Source: Wurfbainia villosa
Lineage: Eukaryota > Streptophyta > Magnoliopsida > Zingiberales > Zingiberaceae
DNA length: 64,000 nt
Direction of reading: 5' to 3'
Assembly: GCA_025175895.1 (NCBI GenBank)
Contig: CM046008.1
Location: forward strand, 20,353,255 to 20,417,254
The notes beneath the pieces were generated by a model, which was not told the origin of the DNA, did no database searches, and saw nothing but the letters and a program-made list of their open reading frames with translations. Positions within the stretch are counted from its first letter, which is position 1; each line of letters starts with the position of its first letter. Shown here piece after piece: positions 10,706 through 22,295 of the stretch. The position numbers and the translations under genes were made by a program.

Positions 10706-12576
10706 TGTTAGTTATAGCCCTAGAACCAATCATGTGATGGTTGAATAGGGAACATTTTGTATCATATTCTATAAAGGCAAAGGATTGGTTATTATATTTA
10801 CATCTTGCTTGTGCCAGCTAAATTAAATATAATAATGCCCTAGAAAAGTAGGTTCTTATCTACAGCACATCAATTGGCAGAATTGATTATGAGAGGCTGT
10901 AGAGAACACTTTCCTAAATGTTCCTAGTCAAGTATTAATATGCAAGAGCAATATTAATACATAAAGACTAGCATGTAGGTCAATTGATGACTTGATCTCA
11001 CAAGTCATAGATATATGATATCAAGTTGACACATGGGTATATATTAGAGAATATATACTGAACTGACCCGCCATGAGAAAGTTTCATGGATCGTCATATG
11101 AGTGTCATAAACTTTCTCATGTGACTATTGGTATGAATAGTCCTCAAACCTGAAGTCACTACGGTTCCCTACATAAGGAGTTATGTACTTTGGTATCGTC
11201 AAACGTCACTCGTAACAGGGTGGACCATAAAGGCGATTACTGGGTATATAACAAATTATGCGGAGGGATGTGAGTGATGTAGATGGGATCTATCCCTCCC
11301 ATATGACGGGAGTGATATCTGTGGGCCCCTTGATTGAGTGGAACTACTAAAATGCATGGCCATGCTCGAATGAGTCAATATGAGATTGAGCTCATTTGGT
11401 TGAGTTAGTTTACTCAGGGATCAAGAAACACATAGATTGATCGAGGATGACACGGTCTATGCCTCATTGGTCAATCTGATATCAAGGATAGAAGGACACG
11501 GTCATACATTATAGTAGTCACGGAAAGGTTAGTCGGATCTTGACTTATCTCGTAACTTGGGTAGCAATGATGTATTGCTAGATGTCGCTCATTGCTTGTG
11601 TATCTAAAAGAGTTTAGATCCACTGCCAACGTTATGAGAGCCTATAGGGTCACACACAAAGAGCATGATGATTAGAAGAATTAGTGCATTCTAGTTTGAC
11701 TAAAATAATTTGGGAATAAGCTTAAGTACAAAATGGTTTTTGGACTTTAAGCTTAAAGAGAATTTTAGCTTATTGATTTAATGAGATTAATTCAATATGC
11801 TAAACTTAATTGATTTAATAAGATTAATTCAATATGTTACCTTATTGATTTAATGAGATTAATTCAATATGATAACATAAGCTTATTGAATTAATAAGAT
11901 TAATTCAACATCCATGAATGCCACATAAGCATGCCACCTAAGCATGCCACATAAGCATGCCACCTAAGCTTGATGAGTTGGAAGGAGACAAAGGGTTTTG
12001 ACCCTTGGATTTCCTCCACATGTGGCCGGCCAAAACAAGGAGGATAACTCCTTGTTTAATTATCTTTCAATGCCATTGATTGCATTGAATGTGATAGGAG
12101 ATGAAAGGTTTTTCAAATCCTATAAAACACCCCATGGGGTGGCCGGCCAAATGAGTGGAGCTTAAGGCTTGGTGAGAGCTTGGTGGGAGAGGCTTTTGTT
12201 GTGTGGTTTTGTGAGTGTAAGCTAGCAAGAAGAGTAGTCTTCTTCTTCCTTTCTCTTCTTCCCTACCTTCCTCTCCTTTAGGGACTTCTCTAGCAAGAAG
12301 TAAAGGAGAGATCTTCTAGTTTTCTTTTGTGAGACAAGAGCTTGCTCGTGTGGATACATATAGAGGCACGGACATTTGAACGTGCTAAAAGATCCAACAC
12401 ATCCAAGGAAAAGCGGGATTGCAAAGGGCACGCAACAAAGGTAGAACTCTCCTATAAGATAGGTTTTCTTTTGAGAAATTTATTTTTGTACGAGTTTTTC
12501 TTTCGCAAGGATCACTTGGAAGGGATCCTAATTTTTCCGTTGCGCATATGCTATTTTGCATAAAGAGATCCCAACA
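10706..12576 (+). repeat. 3' LTR of element B
   Basis: It is near-identical to 3653-5552. Differences include a short TTGGTA insertion near 11129, one fewer 26-bp minisatellite unit, and loss of GGGGTTG after the second GGCCGGCCAAA. The TATA box CTATAAAAC is at 12120-12128. Confidence 0.92.
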
Positions 12577-12740
12577 ATGAGCCTCTAGAGTACTTCTAGG
12601 TTAGGACGGTCACATCCTAACTTAGGATATACATTGTTGGTGTAGGATCTAGAAACCTAAGCTCTTAAATGTTAAAGAGAGTTGAACATACTAGTTCACA
12701 TCCTTAAAAATGCACCCCTTATAAAGTTATTTTTGATATA
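12577..12740 (+). other. element A interior between B and C
   Basis: A short noncoding stretch. The right TSD of B (ATGAG) is at 12577-12581 and the left TSD of C (ATATA) at 12736-12740. Confidence 0.85.
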
Positions 12741-14040
12741 TGATGTGAGCAAAACATATAGGATTTTAAGGGCAGTTTTCGCTCACATCTCATCTCATTT
12801 TATGTTGGTTTCATGCATATTTTACTTTGTTTTCCATGCATTTCCTATTTTCTAGTTCGGAGATCTGCTCTGTATACTTTTGTGTGCAGGATAGCATTTT
12901 GTGGGGATAACAATGCCCTTTCGGAGCAAAAAGAAGATATTTGGCAGCTGGACGCAGAAGGGAACACGGTCAGGGCATGTGCCTACACACGGCCATGTTC
13001 AGAAGGTGAAAATGGTCGCCAAAGCCTGGCACACGGCCAGGCCGTGTGTTTTCACATGGGCGTGTGGTGGCCAAGCGATTTGACGTAACCAGGGTTTTTT
13101 CTAAATTTCGCAGCGATCCAGCGTGATGTCTATATAAGGAAAGCTACGCCCCAAACCCTAGGGGAGGCACGCCGATCGGGACTGCACTCCGAAACCCTAA
13201 AAAGCTTCAAAAACTCGCATCAGGGAAGGAGAGAGCCTCTCGAAGATCAAGGTCTGCACCACAACGCTAGAGGGAAGAGCTACAATTACATTGTAATTCA
13301 TATTTCTTGCACATTTATCATTTTACTCATGAATTCTATAATGAATAGATTCTCCAATTCTAGGATTAGGGAGTAGTTTGTATTGAGTAGAACATTGTTA
13401 TTTCAAATATGTTTCCATTCTTGAAATTGTTTTTGCAGTTGAATGATTATTTAGATCTATAGCTTTATGTTTTGGTTTTCTATCTTCTGTGCGTAGACAA
13501 TACGAGGAGTGACAATCCTCGTATCTAAGATTTAGGGGATATTAGGAGGAACCTAGAGGTTGGTCTCATCGCCTGCAACTGTGGACAGAAGGATGCGATA
13601 AAGTCAGTAATGTGTATCGTTTCCAGCTCGTCCCATGGATCGATTCGGCATCCTCGTACCATAGTGTATGATGTCCTTTCCACAAAACCCTAGCTAGAAA
13701 ATCTGGATACATTTAATTGATAGCATGTTCTACGACACACAAACGAAATCGAAGTCCTAGAATCCAATCCAAATCCTCGTAGCAACTTTTCTCATCATCC
13801 GTGTGACACCATACTGAGTTCGGACCACTGACGCCCTCTCATTCGTGAACCCTCAGATTTCTAATCAGAACAACAACACATCCATTGGATAGACTGATAC
13901 TCGAAATCTCAGTCCTTGTGGGATCAATATTCTTTATTACTTGACGACATCCATGCACTTTCGGGCGTTGAGCGCAAGCGCGCACTTCGAGTCCTCAACG
14001 GTTTCTACCGCGAGATTTGAAGTCGCATTTGCGTGCATCA
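12741..14040 (+). repeat. 5' LTR of element C
   Basis: 1300 bp, with TATATAAGG at 13131-13139. Upstream lies a group of inverted repeats built on ACACGG...CCGTGT, including the 19-base palindrome CACACGGCCAGGCCGTGTG at 13030-13048. Confidence 0.92.
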
Positions 14041-14046
14041 AATTTT

Positions 14047-14064
14047 TGGCGTCGTTGCCAAGGA
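14047..14064 (+). promoter_or_regulatory. primer-binding site of element C
   Basis: TGGCGTCGTTGCCAAGGA resembles the Athila/Tat site TGGCGCCGTTGCCGGGGA with a few mismatches. It lies six bases after the LTR end. Confidence 0.8.
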
Positions 14065-14426
14065 CTGATTGATTTGATATCGAATCGAAAGTGGACAGTT
14101 GGATCGAACTTAGGCTAGATTTATTTTCTTGTTTTATTTTATATTATTTTAGTTTTATTTCATTTTAGATTTTTGCTATTCAATTTTCAGTTTAGATTAA
14201 TTACATCTTTCTTTCTTTCAATTTTTATTAGTGCTCTAGTTAAAATAAATAAATAAATAAATAAATAAAAGGGAGACTCTTGCCAACCCACTGCTATTCC
14301 TTTCCTTACCTATAATTTCCTGTGTATAATGATGCATACTTTTACTCATGATTATGCCCAATTTAATGCTGTAAGTTTTGGTAACATTATTGTGAACATT
14401 ATGGTGAAACATGACATACCATTAAT
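14065..14426 (+). other. leader of element C with AAAT microsatellite
   Basis: A/T-rich sequence containing an (AAAT)n run at 14243-14270. No supported coding region. Confidence 0.6.
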
Positions 14427-15377
14427 GATTGTCCGGATATATTCGAACCTTCACAATTTGAACAAGAAGATGTCACATACAATTACAACCAGTGGCCACA
14501 AGATGATTTCTATTCATATAGTTATGACCCTAGCTACTTAAACCCTCAATACTGTCCGCCTAAATCCCGACTTGAGCAGATGATGAAAGATTTCATTCAA
14601 ACACAACAAGTGGCGAACGATGAATTCCGACGGCTGCATTCGTAGACAAAGACACAATATTGTTTCCCAAGCGAGAACGAGTGCTATGAATCCCCAAGTA
14701 AATTTTATCCAGAACCAAGTGTCCACCAAGAAGCCTTGAAAGATAAAGTTACTAGGGAATGCAAGGAGCATAGTCAACAATTCACAGAGTTTACGCGATA
14801 AAATCTAGTAGATGAAGAAACCAAATGACTAGAAGGTGGCTTTGCTGACTGGATTACACTTAATATGGCAGAGACTCACTTTGAGCGAATGAATGAGGAG
14901 GACGTAGATGACATAGGAAGTGAAGAAGGACAATCCATTCAATCACCACTGGAAGAAGAACTTGAGGATTATATAATTGATACTTTAATCGAGGAGTGCA
15001 TTGCTTCAATCCAAATACCTCCTAACCTCAAGGGTCTAGAAGAACCTACCTTAACCCTCACCGAAACTTTAGCTACCAATAACGAAGCCCATTTAGTGAT
15101 TTGTAATGATAAAATTTCATTTGACATAATAGAATTGGCTGATCAATCTTTTGGTGAGGATATTTGTGGTGAGTTACATTATTCACAGCATATGGATGAA
15201 ACAGAATATCATGATCAAACTCCTGATGATTCTTTAAAGATAAGCATGTTCACTCTTGAACCAAGGAAGGCAACCAATAAATATCTTGCCCCTCCACGAG
15301 CAAGATTTAAGAGATATGACGATAAGGGACCACAAGGGAGGAGGCGTAAGGTGAGCAAATATCTTGCTCCCTCATGA
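14427..15377 (+). pseudogene. element C acidic ORF, probable Gag-derived remnant
   Basis: One frame runs from 14427 to 15377, interrupted only by stops at 14643, 14798 and 14826. It begins DCPDIFEPSQFEQEDV, continues with Tyr/Pro/Gln-rich sequence (YNYNQWPQDDFYSYSYDPSY) and then KSRLEQMMKDFIQTQQ, followed by acidic sequence (ERMNEEDVDDIGSEE). The uninterrupted last part starts with ATG at 14865 (170 codons) and ends with two copies of a KYLAP motif. Position after an Athila-type primer site suggests a former Gag tail. I see no zinc knuckle or enzyme motif, so the function is inferred only from position. Confidence 0.45.
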
Positions 15378-15446
15378 GCAAGATTCAAACACATCAAATG
15401 AAACATAGGAATAAGGTCGAGCTAAAAGACCTTAAACAAAGCGCTT

Positions 15447-15464
15447 CTTGGGAGGCAACCCAAG
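15447..15464 (+). other. conserved GGAGGCAACCC hairpin
   Basis: CTTGGGAGGCAACCCAAG folds as a 6-bp stem (CTTGGG/CCCAAG) with a 6-base loop, 70 bases after the ORF. The GCGCTT...GGGAGGCAACCCAA landmark is familiar from Athila-type elements downstream of their coding region. Confidence 0.7.
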
Positions 15465-15637
15465 TTTAGTTTTTATGTTCTCTTTTTATTTTATTGCATT
15501 CGTTTGTGAAATTTGAACTTTAATTTATAACATTTAGCATTTTGCAAATAAATTAGGACTAGAAAGGACTTGCTAGGTAGAAACAAAAATCATTTTGAAC
15601 CTACACGACTAAGCGTGTAAGGAGAATTTAGACAGTT

Positions 15638-16317
15638 GTGCACCATGAGAGAGAAACGGGGAGCACACGATCTAGACGTGTGTTTTCACATGGCCCAACC
15701 GTGTGTTTTCACAGGTCGTGCCCCACATTCCAGCAGCGCACACAACCTAGCTGTGTGTTTTCACACGGTCGTGTTGCGCAAGGGATAAAGGGGCACCGCA
15801 CCGTGCATTTCGCCCATGTACATCACTCTCCCTCCAATCCACACATGTATAGGAGTCCACCTAGTCCACGTCGACATGAGACTGCACCTGCACCACCACC
15901 TTTTTCTACTTTTGAGCAGGATGTAGGTACATTTGCCTATGATTTTTCGGAGTTCCGATCGCACCTCGATGACATATATGCTGAGCAGCAGACGTAGAGG
16001 CAGCGATGGGAGGAGCAGAGCGCCTACACATAGGCAGAGTTTCAAGGTTTTTGAGAGCACTTCCAGCGGGCCGAGGAGTTCTACGGTGAGGCCCGCGTCT
16101 ACTACCAGGAGGAGGCTACCCGTCGCCAGGAAGAGTGCGCCTACCACCAGGAGATGTGGAAGCATATGCAAGCCCAGCGGGCACAGTGGGCTAGGGAGGA
16201 GGAGCATCGAGTAACCGCTGCATCCACCAACTCTCAGATCGACCACATGTACATGTGGCATCAGCGGCTCAACAGTAGATTCTCCCAGGATCCTGAGATA
16301 CCGAGACTACCAGACTT
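15638..16317 (+). pseudogene. element C coiled-coil ORF remnant
   Basis: A frame from ATG 15638 runs to the G3 insertion point with stops near 15998, 16031 and 16052. The first part translates the ACACG/CGTGT repeats. The later part (TFEQDVGTFAYDFSEFRSHL, then EFYGEARVYYQEEATRRQEE and QRAQWAREEEHRV) is rich in Gln, Glu and Arg with heptad-like spacing, so a coiled coil is likely. Similar coiled-coil frames occur at the 3' side of non-autonomous Athila/Tat derivatives, but their role is unknown. The long antisense frame in the same place (15761-16261) looks like a shadow of this one. Confidence 0.45.
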
Positions 16318-18527
16318 TGTTAGTAATATATGAGAGATGTCCTAAGGCAATCGCCTTATGTATGAACCATTTATATGATAAATAAAGATTCACTATTTGA
16401 GTATACATGGTTTCATGTATTTGATTGGATCTTAAACTCATTTACTGAATGTCCGCGATACAACTCACAACATAAGAGAATTTGTGATTGGATCACAACT
16501 AGTGAGTATCTCTACATGTGTAATTGTGATGTATCAGAATTATCCCTAGTCGATGAATTGATGGATTTGGACACCATCAATTCTGTCGAGACTAGCATGA
16601 GGTATACTCCTTGGTGTATCCAAGTAGCTGATTCTCACTGGCTGGAGACATTGTGATGTCCGAAGTTAATCGTGGATGCTAGTTATGGTAACTAGTTCAT
16701 TGGAGTGACCAGCCGTAAGACTTCATATGGTTCTCTGCATATATAGATATGTCAATGAAGTTCTTACTGTAGCTTAAGTGCGATGTTCCTTTGACTTGCG
16801 GTATTTAAGTCATCTTGATCATGAAGACTTATGCTTTGACATCTTAAGAAAGCATCTCTGAGGAGATGTGGACCCGGGATGATTGGGTATAAGTCGAAGT
16901 GATCGAAGGTGTTTGAATAGCCTATAAAGGATTCACCACTCCTTGCAAGGAGATGTATACCCATGGCCTCTCATCGGATTGTTACTAAAGTCTTTGGCCA
17001 AAGCATTACATGTTTAGAGTAAGGTACTCTTCGATACATGTGCAGTAACTAGAATCCGTAGGATGAGGAAATGATACTTGGGCTAGGTGTGACGTAGTCA
17101 GCCTAGTGGGGACTGACACTATAGACCATGTCCTGAACCAAGTGGGTATAAGATGAGTGAAGGGAATGGGGCATGATTCATTCGAGCTGCTGAAGGGTTT
17201 CAGAAATAGTTCTGGATCAACCGTTGATCTTTTCGGTTAATTGGGGATCATGATGTACTACTAGGTGCCACTCATGATCGTTCTATAATTGATGGTTAAT
17301 TATAGATGTCCAACATAAACCGAGAACCTATTTGGTCACACGCACAACGAGCGTAATCCAAAGGATTTAAAACGAGCTTGTGAATGGGATTCTCAGACCA
17401 AGAGAAACCAGATTTGGTTGGACCAAACAAGAAGCGAGCATGAAATCGTTTCAGTCGCAATGGAAGCATGGATGGGCCGTGTCTTATGAAGACATAATGG
17501 ATGAACCAAAATAGTTTGGTTCTAATCCAATGGAGGAGAATAAACCAAAGGAGTTTGTTTTATTTTAAACGAATGAACCAAAAGTTGGTTCGATTCGTTT
17601 TAACTTAAAATAAACTATCATGGTTTGGTTTATTTTAACTTATCTTAATGGAGCGGGTTAACGGGCCTTATGGTTATGATCCAATAACCATTAAGAGAAT
17701 TAATTCTCTATAAAAAGGTCTTAAACCCTAATCCAAAAACCCTAGCCCTAAGTTGCCGCCCACCTCCTTCCTTGGAGATTCTCGGCGCCAACCTCCATTG
17801 CCGCCCAGCTCCTTGTGCCGCCGTCCAATTTGTTGCCGACGTCCAAGCTTCAGTCGGTGATCCTCCGGCGACCCTCCGGTGATCTTCCTAGGCTTCGGCG
17901 ATAAGGTGAGCACTTGGCTTCCCTTGCTTGGCCGGCGCCTACTCCTCCACCAAAGCTGTCCAGTTTTCTGGACAGCTTGTTTTCTTCTCGTCGGAGCGTC
18001 GTTTGGACGACGGTTAGAGCTCCGACAGCACCTAACTTACCAGGGATTCGATCTCCGGTAATCCTCTGAGGTGGAGGATGAAGGATTCGTCAAACGGTTG
18101 ACGAATACCTCTCCGGAGAAGCGAGTTTTGAGGACTCATCTTTGGATCCGAATTTGGATTCGGATCGTGATCATCTCTCGATCACATCGTCTTCAACACG
18201 AGGCTAGTAACCCGTACGAAGATGAAGCTCGTGGCTTAGCGAAGTCATCCTAAGGATACTCGGCGTGGATACGGATAGAGACGATTCTAGCGAGGATCGT
18301 TCCGGTTGATGCCATTCCCGCTACACGTGATACGAAAGGTATACGTAGTTAAATTTCCATTATTGCAAAATTTAAATTTACGGTTATGTCTACACATGTT
18401 GTACTATGCATGCGTGTGATGTGTGTGTTGTAATAAATATAGATTTATTATTTTTATTTCTTCCGCTGTGCACATGTTTACGAAACATGTTCGAACACAC
18501 ACTCGCCGCGGTGCCGAAAACCCAACA
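16318..18527 (+). mobile_element. solo LTR G3 (G family)
   Basis: It starts TGTTAGTAATATATGAGAG and ends GAAAACCCAACA. The TSD GACTT is perfect (16313-16317 and 18528-18532). It is the plus-strand counterpart of the G LTRs (39649-41873, 46918-49143), with a TATA box CTATAAAAA at 17708-17716. No internal sequence remains, so it arose by recombination between two LTRs. The ORFs in it are LTR sequence, not genes. Confidence 0.93.
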
Positions 18528-18532
18528 GACTT

Positions 18533-19049
18533 TCCACCTCGTCCACCATACTAGAGGTATGCTTCACTTAAGTCTGGGGGGATCCTGAGTTTTATTTTGT
18601 TTCTATCAGTAGTTTCTTTCCTAACGTTTGCATTTTAGTTAACATTCATTTATTCATGCATTAGTTGTTTTAGTTTCTTTCAACACTTAGCTTTTGCTAC
18701 CTATAAGCTGCCCCAGTAATATTTTTAAAAGTTTTCTTCATGAGTTGTTTCCATGAGTAGTATAATTTTATTTGCCTTGTGGTATTTTATTTTATTGGCT
18801 CTGAATGAATGTTCTAGACTTACACTGGTTAGCTTCTATTCTACACATACACATGATGAACTTTCTGAAAAGGAGAGTCTAGTACATACCTAGTTATGAT
18901 TCATCTCGGTAGTCTAGTACTTTGGAATCCACAGGTGACCCTAAGATTAGTATTTTAGTTACTGGAGATGCTCGGATTGTGTAAACCCATTCAAAAAAAT
19001 TAAAATCCTAGTGAGCCGAAATAATAAAAGAGAGAAAAGAAAAGAAAAG

Positions 19050-19097
<48 letters not shown>

Positions 19098-19553
19098 AAT
19101 GAGAAAGAAAAGAAAGAAGAAAAATAGATTATGAGGGATAAAAAAAATAATTGTCGTGGGTGGAAATGGTCAGGTGCCCCTTTGAGACCGAGTTAGATTA
19201 TTGGGGAAACACCTACCAATTTCTCTCAATACCGAGCACGCCTTTGAGACTTTGTGTTAGATCTAGGGAACGATCCTCGCTTTGGACAGGTAAGTGCCTA
19301 AGAGCCGGAGACCTTAAGAAAGCTATAGGATGACAACTTAACTTACCATGGAACGAATATCCCCTAAGAAGATTCACTTAGCACGAGCACGAGGAGCTAA
19401 CTTAGTGAATTTCTAGAACATATCTATTTTTCTTTGATTGCAAATACCACTTGATAAATCTAGTAAACATGCTAAGTATAGAACAATTCCTTTTAAAATT
19501 TCATGGCACTGAGGTTTGCTTGAGGACAAGCAAAGACTTAAGTTTGGGGGAAT
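18533..19553 (+). other. 3' noncoding interior of element C
   Basis: No coding region is supported. It contains a purine run, (AAAAG)n then (GA)n at about 19031-19093. It ends with the polypurine tract AAGTTTGGGGGAAT (about 19540-19553) in front of the 3' LTR. Confidence 0.75.
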
Positions 19554-20795
19554 TGATGTGAGCAAAACATATAGAATTTTAGGAGTAGTTTTTGCTCACA
19601 TCTCATCTCATTTTATGTTGGTTTCATGTATATTTTACTTTGTTTTCTATGCATTTCCTATTTTATGATTCAGAGATATGCTCTGTATACTTTTGTGTGC
19701 AGGATAGCATTTCATGGGGATAACGACACACTTTCGGAGCAAAAAGAAGACATTTGGCAGCTGGACGCAGAAGGGAACACGACTAGGGCGTGTGCTTACA
19801 CACGACCATGTTCAAAAGGCGAAAATTGCCGCCACAGCCTGACACACAGCCAAGCCATGTGTTTTCACACAGCCATGTGGTGGCCAAGCGATTTGACGCA
19901 TCTAGGTTTTTTCCAGATTTCGTAGAGATCCGGCATGATGTCTATATAAAGAAAGCTATGCTTCAAACCCTAGGGGGCACGCCGGCCGGGACGACACTCT
20001 GAAGCCCTAAAAAGCATCGAAAACTCGCATTGGGGAAGGAGAGAGCCGCTCGAGGATCAAGATTTGCACCACAACACCAGAGGGAAGTGCTGCAATTACA
20101 TTGTAATTCATATTTCTTGCACGTTTATCATTTTGCTCATGAATTCTATAATGTATTGTGACTCCCATCTCGTATTCATGGAGTAGATTCTCCAATTCTA
20201 GGATTAGGGAGTAGTTTGTGTTGAGTAGAACATTTCTATTTCAAATATGTTTTCGTTCTTGAAATCGTATTTGTAGTTGAATGATTGTTTAGATCTATAG
20301 CTTTGTGTTTTGGTTTTCTATCTTCTATGCGTAGACGATACGAGGAGTGACAGTCCTCATATCTAAGATTTAGGGGATATTAGGAGGAACCTAGAGGTTG
20401 GCCTCACCACCTGCAACTGTGGATAGAAGGATGCGATAGAGTCAGTAATGTGTATCTTTTCTAGCACATCACAGGGATCGATTCAGCATCCTCGTACCAT
20501 AGTGTATGATGTCCTTTCCATAAAACCCTAGCTAGAAAATCTGGATACATTCAATTGATAGCATGTTCTGCGACACACAAATGAAACTGAAGTCCTAGAA
20601 TCCAATCCAAATCCTCGTAGCAACTTTTCTCTTCTTCCGTGTGACACCGTACTGAGTTCGGACCACCAACGACCTCTCATTCGTGAACCCTCAAATTTCC
20701 AATCCAAACAACACATACACTGGACAGACCGATACTTGAAATCTCAGTCCCTATGGGATCGATATTCTTTATTACTTGACGACATCCGTGCACTT
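19554..20795 (+). repeat. 3' LTR of element C, first part
   Basis: It starts TGATGTGAGC and has TATATAAAG at 19943-19951. It is interrupted after CACTT (20791-20795) by element D and resumes at 27348. Relative to the 5' LTR many CG sites have become CA or TG. Confidence 0.92.
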
Positions 20796-22281
20796 TGTAG
20801 GATATTTGACGCCGCTAGAGGGGGGGTGAATAGCGTTTGACCGTTCGTAGATGGAATTCATTTGCGGTTGTCTCTACAATTTCGTTAGCGCAGCGGAAAT
20901 AGAAAGATAATAATGATAACAAAATATACAACACGTAAACACAAATATTTAATGTGGTTCGGAACCGCACGGTTCCTACTCCACGGATCGAGCTCTACGA
21001 GCTCTAGTGATGCACACACACTCACTAATCACAAATACTCCTTCTCGACACAAGTCGAAGGTGGAGAAACCCCTTACAAGTAATCTTACAACAATAAGAT
21101 ACAAATACAAGCAATTACAATAATGAAATACAATGCAAGTAAAGAAAACAACTTTACAATTGCCTTTTGATTGCTTGATTGCTTGGTTGCTTGAAATCAC
21201 CAATGGAAACTTACTCGAGGATGTGTACATAACACAAATCCTAGCACACACGTAACTGATTCCTCCATCACGAGCTCCTTTTATAGCTTTAACTTTGTCT
21301 TTGGAAAAAGTCGATCGATCGTGATGGGACCATCGATCGGCCGATGCCAGCATTGTATTGTGAGACAATGGCTAGATCCACGCTGGATAAGTCCAACGGA
21401 TCTACCATCAGTCGACTGATCAAACCCATCAGTCGACTGATGGTGTCCTCACTCGACTGCTGGTCCCAGCGGTCGAGTGAGACTACACTCTGTGGCCGAA
21501 TTCCCGAGCACCAGTCGACTGATCATGCGATCAGTCGACTGCTCGGGCCATCAGTCGACTGCCATCCTCTGGCAATCGACTGCTAGTCCACTTCCCACAG
21601 TCAAATCCTAGTTGACTCTGTCCAGTGGACTGCCACATGATACTAGTCGACTAGCATACCTCAAACATGAGGTTTTAGACCAAGTATGGTGCCCCCATAC
21701 TTGCTAGACCACCCTTAGCCTAGACCTAAGCCTTCTAGCCACCTCCATCAGCCTCGCGCCTCTCGGATCCCTCCAAGTCATCCATGACTTGTTCATCCAT
21801 CGTGCTAGCCTTCAGATGCTTCCATCGGCTATATCATGCTAATGGTGTCTACACCGCCAAGGCACATTGGACTTACGCCGCCAAGACTCCGCTTGGACTT
21901 TACGCCGCCAACCATTGGATTTATGCTGCCAAGACTCCCGCTTGGACTTTACGCAGCCAATATCAAACCCCTTGGACTTCTCATGCCAAGACTCAAGCTT
22001 GGACTTTCCCTTGCCAACCCATGTTGGACTTTTACATTGCCAAGACCCATGCTTGGACTTTTCATGTGCCAAGTGTCCCACTTGGACTTTTCATGCCAAG
22101 TACTCAAGACTTGGACTTTACCAAATGCCAAGTGTTCCACTTGGACTTTCCATGCCAAGTACCCATGACTTGGACTTTATCTTGACAATTACATTGTCAT
22201 ATATTTTTGTCGAACATCAAAACATCATTCGAGTCAAACTCGAGTCCTGGTCAATCGTGACCTGGGCCGATTGCACCAACA
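20796..22281 (-). repeat. 3' LTR of element D
   Basis: On the minus strand it runs TGTTGGTGCAATCGGCCC...CCTACA. The TATA box (minus) is CTATAAAAG at 21278-21286. Five CAGTCGACTG palindromes lie at 21409, 21430, 21512, 21532 and 21552. Bases of about 21201-21250 do not match the 5' LTR and resemble reverse-transcriptase coding sequence. A hairpin array occupies 21857-22173. Confidence 0.92.
21857..22173 (-). repeat. 12-unit hairpin array in the D LTR
   Basis: Twelve units of the form CCAAG-loop-CTTGG-ACTTT follow each other at 20-30 base spacing, for example 21881-21896, 21986-22002, 22040-22056 and 22155-22173. Stems vary in step on both sides: CCAAC/GTTGG at 22014-22027 and CCAAGTG/CACTTGG at 22069-22085 and 22128-22144. 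The array lies 100-425 bases inside the LTR start on the minus strand, in U3. Copies are at 26923-27239 and, in solo LTR F, 55911-56235. Confidence 0.88.
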
Positions 22282-22295
22282 ATCTTCCCCTTTTT
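22282..22295 (-). promoter_or_regulatory. polypurine tract of element D
   Basis: On the minus strand, AAAAAGGGGAAGAT abuts the 3' LTR start TGTTGG. Confidence 0.88.

Larger units (their letters stand above)
3653..12576 (+). mobile_element. element B: decayed Ty1/copia retrotransposon
   Basis: LTRs lie at 3653-5552 and 10706-12576, both beginning TGTTAGTTATAGCC and ending GATCCCAACA. Flanking repeats are ATGTG (3648-3652) and ATGAG (12577-12581). Between them the order gag, protease, integrase, reverse transcriptase, RNase H defines Ty1/copia. Frameshifts and stops throughout pol make it non-functional. It sits inside the interior of element A. Confidence 0.93.

Noticed and set aside
3653..12576. 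Integrated plant pararetrovirus
   Set aside because: Long LTRs, TSDs, and the order protease, integrase, reverse transcriptase, RNase H identify Ty1/copia. No movement protein or coat domain is visible.
15761..16261. 166-codon minus-strand ORF
   Set aside because: It is antisense to the coiled-coil frame of element C. The low stop density comes from the GC-rich GAG/CAG codons on the other strand.
19031..19093. GAGA-type regulatory element
   Set aside because: It is a simple (AAAAG)n and (GA)n microsatellite in noncoding interior of C, with nothing to show regulatory use.
21857..22173. CRISPR-like regular repeats
   Set aside because: Units are imperfect, spacing varies, and the same array is found in three LTR copies of a plant retrotransposon. 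No spacers or cas genes.
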